Shown here piece by piece: positions 52,939 to 61,713 of a stretch of DNA of 64,000 nt; within the stretch, counting starts at the first letter, position 1, and each line of letters opens with the position of its first letter. The notes beneath the pieces were generated by a model, which worked only from the letters and a program-made list of their open reading frames with translations, searched no databases and was not told the DNA's origin. A program made the translations under genes and the position numbers. Origin of the DNA: Nostoc sp. JL33 (GTDB lineage: Bacteria; Cyanobacteriota; Cyanobacteriia; Cyanobacteriales; Nostocaceae); NCBI RefSeq assembly GCF_017114985.1, contig NZ_JABXKP010000096.1, forward strand, positions 1 to 64,000, given 5' to 3'.

Positions 52939-53244
52939 TAAAATTTAATATGTCATTGCGAGGAGGAACGACGGAAGATTGTTAGATTTTACACTCATTG
53001 GGATGCTCCCCATCTGTACTTTGCGATTGCTTCTCTTCTCTACCTTGGGCTGCGCCAACGAGACGCTTTGCGAATGCTAAAGAAGTACGCAATCACAAAT
53101 TATGTTTTTACACATTTGGGATGCCCCGGAATTATTGACTCTAGAAATGGCCGCTTAGTACTTGAAGATTGTACAATCAGAAAAATTGAAAAAAGCTTTT
53201 GATTTTCCTAATTCACACGATTTATTTATACATGGACGCGCACA

Positions 53245-54978
53245 ATGCTAATTGCACAATTACAAAAGCTTTTAACAACACCTATTACTCAAAAAAGCAG
53301 ACATCAATCTAGATTGGCTGTCATCTTTTGGTACAGTCTAAGTATAACTTTTGCTGTTGGCTATATTCTTATGGGGCTGCGACAAGCTTTCAGCAGTAAA
53401 TATATAGTCAGCGACGATGCACGGGAATATATTTCTTGGATGTATCGTTACTTTAACCCAGATTTATTTCCTGGGGATTTAATCGCTGATTATTTTCAGT
53501 CTGTGACACCAATTGGATATGGTATTGTTTATAAAATAATTGCGGCTTTAGATATCGATCTAATTTTATTTAGCAAAATTTTTCCAATAGTACTGGGACT
53601 AATTACAACTAGCTATTGCTTTCTAGTCTGTATGCAGATATTACCAGTGCCAATGGTGGGTTTTATCGCATCTTTACTTTTAAATCAAACTCTTTGTATG
53701 CATGATGACCTATTTTCTGCTACTCCTAGAGATTTGATTTATCCCCTATTTTTAGCTTTTCTATATTATTCAATACGGTGTTCGGGGTTAGGTATATTAA
53801 TTGTACTTGCACTCCAATGTTTAATATATCCTATAATAGGTTTTGTCAATTTATTAATTTTATTTATGAGATTATTTCGCTGGCAGAATGGGCAGATAAC
53901 TATTTCTCAGAACCGAAAAGATTTTATTTTCTTTGCAGCAGCCATGATGATTGCTGCTATTGCGATTTTACCTTATGCCATTCAATCATCACAATTTGGG
54001 CCGGCAATTACTGCTGCTGTTGCGAGAACTATGCCGGAGTACTGGCATGGAGGAAGAGTCAGCTATTTTAGTAATAATATTATTAATTATTGGTTTGATG
54101 GTAGAGATAGCGGTTTTCTTGCTTTAATTTCACCTCCTCAACTATTATTTGGTTTATTATTACCAATTATCCTGAGATTCCAGCCTCATTTTCTCCTAAC
54201 CAAGCAGCTAAACGATGAAGTAAAACTATTACTACAGGTAGTAATAGCTAGTTTAATAATGTTTTTTACTGCCCATGCCTTAGCTTTTCAACTGCACTGG
54301 CCTAGCCGCTACACCCATCATACTTTTAAGATGGTACTTGCGATCGCAGCAGCAATCTCTATTACCTTGGTTTTAGATGCTACATTTCAATGGTCGAGAC
54401 AAAATGGGAGAGAAATTTTAATATTGGGGACTATTATGATCTTTAGTGCAGCACTCATTTTGTACCCTAGCAGCTTCACCTTAAAAGTTTTTCCCAAAAC
54501 CCCTTATCTAGAGGGTAAAGCCCCAACATTATATAATTTTTTGCAAAAGCAACCGCAAAATATTGTCATAGCTTCTACTTCTGGAGAAGCAGATAACATA
54601 CCTATCTTTGCTCAAAGAACAATTTTGGTGGGTAAAGAATATGCTTTACCGATCCATACAAAATATTACGCTCAATTTCGGCAGAGGATGGTTGACCTTA
54701 TTAATGCCCAATATACTGAAGATATTAACCAGGTTAAAGAATTTATCCAAAAATACCACGTAACTTTTTGGTTATTAGAACGTTCTGCATTCGTTCCAGA
54801 ATATATAACTAAAAACACTTGGCTACAACAATATCAGCCAGCAGCACAACAAGCGATCGCAAAGTTACAGAAGACTCTACCTGTGTTAGCGACATTAATT
54901 AACTCTTGTACAGTTTTGGAGACTGATAATTTAGTCCTTCTCAAAACAGAATGTATCAAAGCCGTAACCAATACTTGA
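53245..54978 (+). CDS. multi-pass membrane protein, function unknown
   Basis: A 577-residue protein with ten to twelve membrane segments followed by a soluble C-terminal domain (about 435-577). The first loop has SDDAREYISWMYRYFNPDLF, an acidic pair after the first membrane segment that recalls GT-C glycosyltransferases, and the loop TAHALAFQLHWPSRYTHHTF is also typical for such enzymes. I cannot name a family. A/T-rich codon use is slightly stronger than in neighbouring genes. Confidence 0.75.
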   Translation: MLIAQLQKLLTTPITQKSRHQSRLAVIFWYSLSITFAVGYILMGLRQAFSSKYIVSDDAREYISWMYRYFNPDLFPGDLIADYFQSVTPIGYGIVYKIIAALDIDLILFSKIFPIVLGLITTSYCFLVCMQILPVPMVGFIASLLLNQTLCMHDDLFSATPRDLIYPLFLAFLYYSIRCSGLGILIVLALQCLIYPIIGFVNLLILFMRLFRWQNGQITISQNRKDFIFFAAAMMIAAIAILPYAIQSSQFGPAITAAVARTMPEYWHGGRVSYFSNNIINYWFDGRDSGFLALISPPQLLFGLLLPIILRFQPHFLLTKQLNDEVKLLLQVVIASLIMFFTAHALAFQLHWPSRYTHHTFKMVLAIAAAISITLVLDATFQWSRQNGREILILGTIMIFSAALILYPSSFTLKVFPKTPYLEGKAPTLYNFLQKQPQNIVIASTSGEADNIPIFAQRTILVGKEYALPIHTKYYAQFRQRMVDLINAQYTEDINQVKEFIQKYHVTFWLLERSAFVPEYITKNTWLQQYQPAAQQAIAKLQKTLPVLATLINSCTVLETDNLVLLKTECIKAVTNT

Positions 54979-55075
54979 ACACAATGCCCAATTATAATCA
55001 AAGCTATCTGATTTAAATAGCAATGGTGCTGAACTACTTTGACTTAACAAAAAAAGTTCTCCAAAACAGAGATTT

Positions 55076-55720
55076 ATGCAGTTAAAACCGAATCAACGCC
55101 TGAAATTAGACGATACAGACGATAAGCTATTCTATGCCTATCCCCGGTTCGTTACCCATGTCGATGAAGGATTTATTCAACAGCTAACGGATTTATATCG
55201 CGATCGCCTCAAACCCAACACCCGCATTTTTGATATGATGAGTAGCTGGGTATCTCATTTACCAGAAGAGATGCAGTTTTCTCATGTGGAAGGACACGGA
55301 CTCAACGCTGAGGAACTAGCACGAAATCCTCGCTTAAATCATTACTTTGTGCAAAATCTTAACGAAAATCCACAGATACCTTTACCAGATGAAGATTTTG
55401 ATGCTGTTCTCAATTGCGTATCTGTGCAGTATGTGCAATATCCAGAAGCAGTATTTTCCGAAATTTACCGCATCCTGAAACCCGGTGGTGTCGCAATTAT
55501 CAGCTTTTCTAACCGGATGTTTTTTGAAAAGGCGATTCAAGCTTGGCGGGAAGCTTCAGAAGCAGAGCGAGTAGAATTAGTCAAAGCTTACTTCGCCTCA
55601 GTTCCAGGATTTACAACCGCAGAAGTTATAGCTCATAAATCAACATTACCGAATTTCTTACAGTGGTTGGGTGCACCTGGAGGAGATCCGTTTTATGCCG
55701 TTATAGCTTACCGCAGTTAA
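55076..55720 (+). CDS. class I SAM-dependent methyltransferase
   Basis: A 214-residue methyltransferase. The SAM-binding motif I is unusual (RIFDMMSSWVSHLPEEM rather than a glycine-rich loop); motif II/III follow as DEDFDAVLNCVSVQYVQYPE and IYRILKPGGVAIISFSNRMF. The DMMSSWVSH form is a conserved subfamily in cyanobacteria and plants. Substrate not known. It starts 97 bp after the membrane protein gene. Confidence 0.85.
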   Translation: MQLKPNQRLKLDDTDDKLFYAYPRFVTHVDEGFIQQLTDLYRDRLKPNTRIFDMMSSWVSHLPEEMQFSHVEGHGLNAEELARNPRLNHYFVQNLNENPQIPLPDEDFDAVLNCVSVQYVQYPEAVFSEIYRILKPGGVAIISFSNRMFFEKAIQAWREASEAERVELVKAYFASVPGFTTAEVIAHKSTLPNFLQWLGAPGGDPFYAVIAYRS

Positions 55721-55812
55721 ACCAAACAATTACGATAGCTTAATCGCTGGTTATCGGCTGTTTGCAGATAGCTTTGCGGTAGCACAAGAGGCGGTAATCT
55801 ACAGGAGGCTTT

Positions 55813-56307
55813 ATGACAACCACTAATCTTTTCGCATTGAAGCTGTTCTCGGCACTAGGCTGCGGGCTGGTGGCTGGCGTCTTCTTTGCCTTTTCGACTT
55901 TTGTGATCAATGCCCTTACACGACTCCAACCGAAGGAGGGTATTGCCGCTATGCAATCCATTAATATCACGGCGATCAATCCGTTGTTTATGGTAGCGCT
56001 TTTCGGAACGGCTGCGGCTTGCATGTTTCTAGCAGTTTCCTCGGTGTTAAACTTGCATCAACGTGGTGCTGCCTACTTGCTTGTCGGCAGTCTGATCTAT
56101 CTGATTGGCACCGTTTTAGTGACGATCGTCTTCAATGTGCCACTGAATGATGCACTGGCGATCGCCAAACCGGACAGCACTGAAGGTGCGAACCTATGGG
56201 CTAAATACCTGACCAACTGGACAATCTGGAACCATGTTCGCACAATAGCAGCACTGGCGGCAGCAGCACTGCTGACGATCGCGCTTTGCGATCAACCGGT
56301 GAGATAG
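55813..56307 (+). CDS. DUF1772 membrane protein (anthrone oxygenase-like family)
   Basis: A 164-residue protein with four membrane segments: SALGCGLVAGVFFAFSTFVI, LFMVALFGTAAACMFLAVSS, AAYLLVGSLIYLIGTVLVTI and a final one. The pattern with NVPLNDALA between helices three and four identifies DUF1772. A good ribosome binding site (CAGGAGGC) lies 7 bp before ATG. Function uncertain. Confidence 0.85.
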   Translation: MTTTNLFALKLFSALGCGLVAGVFFAFSTFVINALTRLQPKEGIAAMQSINITAINPLFMVALFGTAAACMFLAVSSVLNLHQRGAAYLLVGSLIYLIGTVLVTIVFNVPLNDALAIAKPDSTEGANLWAKYLTNWTIWNHVRTIAALAAAALLTIALCDQPVR

Positions 56308-56358
56308 GATTGAACTATATGAGTCTTCAAGCAACACTAACTTACAATCCGATGTAGT

Positions 56359-57183
56359 TCAAACCCATTGCACAGGATCTAATTGATAGTAACGTTGCAG
56401 TTGCTCATAAAGTGTCGGATGTTTGGACAGCAATTGGTGCGGTTTCTCAAAGAATGTCTCGGTCGCTACGGCAAAAAATTCTGCGGGATTCGTTGCACCA
56501 TAGCTATCCATTACCGTATTTACGCCTTGTAGAACATCATTACAAAGTTGCTGATATGCTTCTGTCATCACCTTTGCCCAAATAGGATAGTCTGAGTTCC
56601 GTTGCAGTATAGGAACTCCTTCAGCTTTACCATCTTCTTGATCCAACTGATGGGCGAATTCATGAAGTACAACGTTACGTCCATCTCTCCAATTAGTGCT
56701 GTCTAGTTTCACCTGTTCCCAAGACACTACTAATTGGTCAGTTGTCCACGATTCCCCCAGTCTTGCCACACGCGTTTCTTCAACAACATAATTTCCGATG
56801 GAAGTCCTTTCCTCAACAAAATAAGCATTGGGATACACCAGAATTGAACGAAGTCTGGGGAAGTACTGCCCACGTTCATTTAGTAGGAGTAAACAGGCGA
56901 TCGCAGCAAGGGTCAGTTTCATTTCCTCCGTCACCTGTAATCCTCTACAGCCAATAAATTGTTTTTCTGCTAAGAATACTTGAACATGTCCCTTAAGTCG
57001 TCTGAGTTCATCGGGAGAAAGACAAGGATAAATGGGGAGATTATTTTCAATAATGGCATTCCAAAGTGGGGGAAAAGGACGATGTTTGAGACGGTTTCTT
57101 CGCCTTTTAACTAGAATGGGATTGATTAAAATCCCAGTGATAATCAGCCCAATGATGATAAAGAAAATTATTGTTTTAATCAT
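56359..57183 (-). CDS. MtfA-like zinc peptidase (M90 family)
   Basis: A 274-residue protein with an N-terminal membrane segment (IIFFIIIGLIITGILI) and the zinc-peptidase motif VVLHEFAHQLDQEDG, with a later glutamate in NPAEFFAVATETFFEKP. The length matches E. coli MtfA (a peptidase that binds the glucose repressor Mlc), but membrane anchoring is unlike E. coli MtfA. In cyanobacteria the target is not known. Confidence 0.88.
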   Translation of the reverse strand: MIKTIIFFIIIGLIITGILINPILVKRRRNRLKHRPFPPLWNAIIENNLPIYPCLSPDELRRLKGHVQVFLAEKQFIGCRGLQVTEEMKLTLAAIACLLLLNERGQYFPRLRSILVYPNAYFVEERTSIGNYVVEETRVARLGESWTTDQLVVSWEQVKLDSTNWRDGRNVVLHEFAHQLDQEDGKAEGVPILQRNSDYPIWAKVMTEAYQQLCNDVLQGVNTVMDSYGATNPAEFFAVATETFFEKPHQLLSKHPTLYEQLQRYYQLDPVQWV

Positions 57184-57238
57184 TGACTTTTCAGCAATTT
57201 ACATATTTAATTCACTGGTAATACCAATTCTGTATGAA

Positions 57239-57411
57239 GATGCGCCAACCAATACGGTTCAGTTAAGGCTTAACTCTTTGTCAAAATCAATTTTTTTAAC
57301 GAACCGCGTTCGCGTTAGCGTCTCCCCTTGGGAGAAGGACGCGAAGGACGCAAAGGAAGAGAAGAAAGAGAAGGAAGAAATGCTTAACTGAACTGTATTG
57401 ATGCGCCAACC
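57239..57411. mobile_element. MITE-like insert with 12-bp target duplication
   Basis: Inverted ends AATACGGTTCAGTTAAGGC (57251) and GCTTAACTGAACTGTATT (57382-57399) are flanked by perfect 12-bp direct repeats GATGCGCCAACC (57239-57250 and 57400-57411). The inside has TTCGCGTTAGCGTCTCCCC and an AAGGAAGAGAAGAAAG stretch. The left end is also found alone at 23701. Confidence 0.85.
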
Positions 57412-57426
57412 CCTATTAAGACTTAA

Positions 57427-57622
57427 GCCGTTTCAAGGTGGGTAAAAATTTTGGTCAAAAAATTCTTCTTTAATCTCTTTACTCTGTGTTCTCTGCGCGG
57501 CAGTCGCTCATGGGGGAAACCCCCAAGACCGCGCTGCCTTGCCTCTGTGGTTAGATAAATTACTTTTAAACCGCAGAGGCGCAGAGAAAAAAAACAGATT
57601 CTAGGAGTCACCTTGAAACGGC
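57427..57622. mobile_element. MITE-like element with 14-bp inverted ends GCCGTTTCAAGGTG
   Basis: Perfect ends GCCGTTTCAAGGTG (57427-57440) and CACCTTGAAACGGC (57609-57622). A further repeat (CAGTCGCTCATGGGGGAAAC, then CGCGCTGCC) is nested in the middle of a CTCTGTGTTCTCTGCGC word. The spacer 57184-57771 has this and the preceding element, no gene. Confidence 0.85.
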
Positions 57623-57771
57623 TAGCCTTAACCCTAGCGTATTGACTTTTGTCTCTAAGTTTGCATCTTTATTTACCATTGCCAGCACTCTGACTATCGC
57701 CACCTTTTTAAAATACTTAGGCGGATTCGATCAGAAGTTATAAAAACTATATTTCCTGGCACACATCACCG

Positions 57772-59694
57772 CTATTGAATCAGAATTATACAAGATTGAA
57801 CCTTGGTAGAAAGGGTTTTTTGAAGCCCTTGCTCAACTTTGCCAATCATTTTATCAAAAGCCTGTTGATCCGCTATCAGTTGTTCTTGAAGAACTTTCTC
57901 TAACTCAGGCTTTATTTGCTCACACATATCCTCGATTTTTTTGTCACTCAAAAAACTAGAACGAATCCAACTAGGTACATCCACATTTGTCTTGATTACT
58001 TCTTGAACACTCTGGCGATTTAGCTCCATTCCTGCTGCCATAAGCGAAGCCCCATATACTAGTGCAATCGGCCAAGTTAAATGTCCAGTTAGTATTAGAG
58101 TGATGATGCTAGCTACAGTGCCGCCACCAATTATTACATTGACGATAAACGCTACTGTCTCAGCAATGATCGCATCTCCAATTCGTAGCTCTGGGTTAAC
58201 AAAATTTGGATCAACGCTATCCTCGAATCTTAAGCTGCTTCTAGGGATCTGAAACTTTCGACATATTGGATCGGTTTGTGCGGCTAAATCGGGTTGTATT
58301 TTATTGTTAAACCAAGCAGCGCATTGATAATTAATTATCTGCCCAGCGAAATCGCTTTTGAGCCACTGTTCCGCCCGACTGATCAAAGATGTTTCCAAAT
58401 CTGCTAAAGTCCGTATTTTGTTTTTTTGCCAATCTTTTAAACCTGGTTTAACTGCGTTGACAATCAAGCCATCTGTCAAAGGCTTAGTTAGTGATTCGAT
58501 TAACTCCGGGATATGTTTTTCAATCAAACTTTTAATTTGATTCGAGGTAAATAGTTTGTTGACTTCTTCTTTAAAAGCAGCTGCACGCAGATCCCATCGT
58601 CCTACTCGTGCTAAACCCATTGCAATGCACCGTTCTGGTTCCGGATCAGGGCGAAGCAGCGTTTCTGGTTCGGGAAACATTTCCTGACAAAGGAAGTGCG
58701 TAAATTTCATCCGAGATGCACCGCCAGTCATCAGCACAAGTTTCGGCACGATTCCAAGTTTTTCCACCTTTTCTTTCGCCTCTTTTAAAGAGTCGTGAAA
58801 CGATCGCACCCAACTATGATGCTCCAATTCCGGCAAAGGTTGGTTTAAGATTTCCTCCATGATCAATTTATTGACTTGGGGAATAAAATAAATCTGTTCG
58901 TTGATCGACTCGAAGCCACGCGCGAAGGATTCAGGATCGCTGTATAGCTGTTCATTAGAAAAGTAATCTTCTTTAGCTTTGCGACAAGCAAGTTCACAAC
59001 GAGCTTGGTGATGCGGATATTCCTGAAATACTTTTTCGAGTAATGTTTTTTGCTCGTGGTTGGCGAGAGTACGGGCAAAAATTGCCTTGTCAATTAGGGA
59101 TGCTCCTAAAGTATTACTCCCAAAATCTATCGGGATTTCTTCTAAGCTCTTAACCAGAGTAAAATCTGTGGTTGAAGAACCAATATCGACAATTAGCACC
59201 GATGCCAGAAGTTTGTCATACTCAAGCTTCCCGGCTTCTTTGGCTTGCATGAAAGCAGCCCGCGATTCCGGTACGACATTTAGTCGGGGAATGCCAGCTT
59301 CTTGAAGTATCTTTTGGTATTCTGAGCGATCGCTAACTAACCATCCTGAAGGGCAACCAATGTAAAAATAGCTACTTTCCCCACCTTCAAGTTGTCCGCT
59401 TTCTTTCAAAAGGCGGTAGTAGGTTGCGACAAAAGTGCTAATTGTTTCCCGATATTTTGGATCGTTGTTTGGTTTTTGCTTGAAAGAGATTGTCAGTTGG
59501 GTAACGCCAGCTTGAATTAATGCTTGTTCTCCGACAAGATAACCGAGTTTGGGATGCCAACCAAGAGCTGTAATTTGGTTCTTCTTGTTATTAATCTCCA
59601 GCATCTGGGGGGGTTCGATGCTTTCCACTATCGCTTTAGCTACAGCCGTTTCACCGTGTCCCAAATCAAAACCGATTGTTTCTAAAATTTCCAT
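57772..59694 (-). CDS. membrane-inserted Hsp70-like protein
   Basis: A 640-residue protein. Residues 1-350 are an actin/Hsp70-type ATPase: phosphate-1 loop FDLGHGETAVAKA, phosphate-2 loop VLIVDIGSSTTDFTLVKS, and the adenosine motif KLVLMTGGASRMKFTHFLCQ. There is no ordinary peptide-binding domain; the rest is helical and has a hydrophobic double segment at about 530-565 (VIIGGGTVASIITLILTG and a second, ending GAS), then a C-terminal helix. So it is probably held in a membrane. It is translated after a smaller membrane protein gene 14 bp upstream. Function unknown. Confidence 0.83.
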   Translation of the reverse strand: MEILETIGFDLGHGETAVAKAIVESIEPPQMLEINNKKNQITALGWHPKLGYLVGEQALIQAGVTQLTISFKQKPNNDPKYRETISTFVATYYRLLKESGQLEGGESSYFYIGCPSGWLVSDRSEYQKILQEAGIPRLNVVPESRAAFMQAKEAGKLEYDKLLASVLIVDIGSSTTDFTLVKSLEEIPIDFGSNTLGASLIDKAIFARTLANHEQKTLLEKVFQEYPHHQARCELACRKAKEDYFSNEQLYSDPESFARGFESINEQIYFIPQVNKLIMEEILNQPLPELEHHSWVRSFHDSLKEAKEKVEKLGIVPKLVLMTGGASRMKFTHFLCQEMFPEPETLLRPDPEPERCIAMGLARVGRWDLRAAAFKEEVNKLFTSNQIKSLIEKHIPELIESLTKPLTDGLIVNAVKPGLKDWQKNKIRTLADLETSLISRAEQWLKSDFAGQIINYQCAAWFNNKIQPDLAAQTDPICRKFQIPRSSLRFEDSVDPNFVNPELRIGDAIIAETVAFIVNVIIGGGTVASIITLILTGHLTWPIALVYGASLMAAGMELNRQSVQEVIKTNVDVPSWIRSSFLSDKKIEDMCEQIKPELEKVLQEQLIADQQAFDKMIGKVEQGLQKTLSTKVQSCIILIQ

Positions 59695-59708
59695 ACCCTT
59701 ATTGTCTA

Positions 59709-60617
59709 TTATTCTTTAGAAGAGGAATACGCTGGCTCAATTACCCGACCGCGCCTAATTAAGCGATCGCCTTTCAACAAAGCCGGAGTTATAGTTACGT
59801 GATCTTGGGTATCAGGGTCGATACTTGGCTCAAAGTCAAAATACCCGCGATCGCTGTGAGGGTCATTTGCTCGGTAAATTTGAGTGTTAATTCCCTGAGA
59901 CATTAAAATCTGTGGCAGAAGTTTTGCCAGTTCATGAGCCATTTGGGGTTTATCAAGTTTTGCTGCGCCCATTAGCCTTTGGAGAAAATTCAATAGCTCT
60001 GGCAGTTCTTCTATTGCTAAATCGCCTTCATGTTTATTAGATTCTTCTACTCTAGCGACTGCTAGGTCAATAGTGTTGAGAGCATCGGCAAGGTGAGCTA
60101 GAAATACTTTGCTATCAACCCGAAGAATAGGTTGAGGTAATTGCAATAGCTCTTGAGACATAGAATTATTTTGCTGGTTGTTTAAGTCGAGTTGAAGTAC
60201 AACTTCTAGCCCTAGAAGTAGAGCAGTTAGCAAGATAGCCATCCATGCACCTGGGGTAGTTTTAGTTAACGAAAACAACGAACCTAAGATGCCTATACAA
60301 ATTAGTCCCTGTAGCACTTTCAGGATTAATCTGCTGGGAAAAAACTTTGTAGCTGGGTTAGTAATTTTCCTTTGCTCTGTTGGATCAACTTGAGGATAGT
60401 TAGCCGCAGCGAGAGTGGCGATGGACTGCCGCAGCGCATCCAGGAAAAAGGAAGCTAAACGAACTTGAGCTACATTAAGCTTTTCAATGTAAATTCTTTC
60501 GAGATTATCAAGTCGGTTCTGAACCAGCTTAACTATCTGCTCAATGTTGGTTGCATTATCAATATCTGTCTGAAGTTGGTTGCGTTCTTCGCTAAAAAGT
60601 GAGGTGATTGTTTTCAT
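59709..60617 (-). CDS. two-segment membrane protein with GrpE-like C terminus
   Basis: A 302-residue protein. Residues 1-85 are helical (RNQLQTDIDNATNIEQIVKL, NLERIYIEKLNVAQVRLASF), then two membrane segments (about 101-145). The C-terminal half has a helical bundle (LPELLNFLQRLMGAAKLDKP) and ends DHVTITPALLKGDRLIRRGR then VIEPA, close in form to the GrpE beta domain ending KGYxLxxRxxRPA. It is paired (14 bp) with the Hsp70-like gene, so a membrane-bound nucleotide exchange factor is proposed. Resemblance is judged by eye. Confidence 0.6.
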   Translation of the reverse strand: MKTITSLFSEERNQLQTDIDNATNIEQIVKLVQNRLDNLERIYIEKLNVAQVRLASFFLDALRQSIATLAAANYPQVDPTEQRKITNPATKFFPSRLILKVLQGLICIGILGSLFSLTKTTPGAWMAILLTALLLGLEVVLQLDLNNQQNNSMSQELLQLPQPILRVDSKVFLAHLADALNTIDLAVARVEESNKHEGDLAIEELPELLNFLQRLMGAAKLDKPQMAHELAKLLPQILMSQGINTQIYRANDPHSDRGYFDFEPSIDPDTQDHVTITPALLKGDRLIRRGRVIEPAYSSSKE

Positions 60618-60771
60618 TGCGTTGACTAAGACTTTAACGTTACTAATAGGGGTGAAATAAAGATTTGTCTGCTCATTTCACCCTGTAATCACATGATGAC
60701 CGAATAATTCATAATTCATAATTCATAATTAGGTTGATTGCAAATTACTACCCATCAGGAGGAGGAGGAGA

Positions 60772-61563
60772 ATGTTTATCTGCGTCATTGCAGACTACGG
60801 TACAGGAGATCCGGCATTTATTGAAGTCACACAGCGTTTGCTGATGGCTTTTCCCGATGCCCAAATTCATTTGCTTTCGGTTCCAGCATTCAGTACCTTG
60901 GCAACGGGATTCTGGATTGCCCAATTGGGACTCAACCCAGGAAAGAGCGATCGCCTAATTTATCACAACTGTGCGCCTCGTCAAGATGATCCCGAAGCCC
61001 GCCGGGACAATGAAGGTGAAGGACTAACTTATGCCCTTTTACCCAATGGTGTAAAAGTAGTGGGTGTGAATGCGGGCTACACCCTCTCCTTTATCAAAGA
61101 CCATACAAAGGAGTTGCGGGTGGTCAACGTTTCTCGTGGTGGCTCACAGTTTCGCTCACGAGATGTTTTTCCTCCGGCGGCGGCGGCGATCATGGGTGAA
61201 GATTTTAGCCTTCTGGGAGATAGTCTTATTCGTGAGCAAATCCCAGATGTTCCACCAGATCGAATTGCCTGGATTGATGGCTACGGCAACATCAAAACAA
61301 CTATTGCGGCGCATACACTTAATTTGGAGCCTCAAAGCAAGATTGTGATCCGAATTGGAGATGTGGTCAGTGATGCAGTGTATTCTGATGGCAGTTTCAA
61401 GGTATCTGAAGGAACTTTAGCCTTTGCTCCTGGTAGTTCCGGTTGGTCAACAGGCGATTCAGGAGAACCATTGCGCTTCCTAGAACTATTTCTGCGAGGA
61501 GGGAGTGCTTGGGAGCGCTTTGGCCGTCCCCGTGTGAATCAGCAAGTAACCCAAATTGCGTGA
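60772..61563 (+). CDS. DUF62/SAM hydroxide adenosyltransferase-like protein
   Basis: A 263-residue protein of the chlorinase/fluorinase superfamily; most members hydrolyse S-adenosylmethionine to adenosine and methionine. Shared features are FICVIADYGTGDPAFIEVTQ at the start and SQFRSRDVFPPAAAAIMGE, followed by the C-terminal domain with IDGYGNIKTTI. The family's usual VDPGVG segment is replaced by GVKVVGVNAGYT, so it is a divergent branch. A very strong ribosome binding site (AGGAGGAGGAGG) precedes the ATG. Confidence 0.8.
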   Translation: MFICVIADYGTGDPAFIEVTQRLLMAFPDAQIHLLSVPAFSTLATGFWIAQLGLNPGKSDRLIYHNCAPRQDDPEARRDNEGEGLTYALLPNGVKVVGVNAGYTLSFIKDHTKELRVVNVSRGGSQFRSRDVFPPAAAAIMGEDFSLLGDSLIREQIPDVPPDRIAWIDGYGNIKTTIAAHTLNLEPQSKIVIRIGDVVSDAVYSDGSFKVSEGTLAFAPGSSGWSTGDSGEPLRFLELFLRGGSAWERFGRPRVNQQVTQIA

Positions 61564-61577
61564 ATCAAATCAACTCC

Positions 61578-61626
61578 CCCACGCCCTACCGATAAACATA
61601 GATAGTGTTTATCTGTAGGGCGTGGG
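61578..61626. terminator. long hairpin CCCACGCCCTAC
   Basis: CCCACGCCCTACCGATAAAC pairs with GTTTATCTGTAGGGCGTGGG around a 9-base loop. It lies 14 bases after the DUF62-like stop and before the DUF928 gene. It may stop transcription, though it lacks a clear T run and could be a dispersed hairpin. Confidence 0.5.
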
Positions 61627-61713
61627 TATTAGTCATAATAAAAACTACATTTAATCATTCCTAACAATCATTTTTTCTGGCACGATTCACTACATATTTA
61701 CCGAGTTAAGTCA

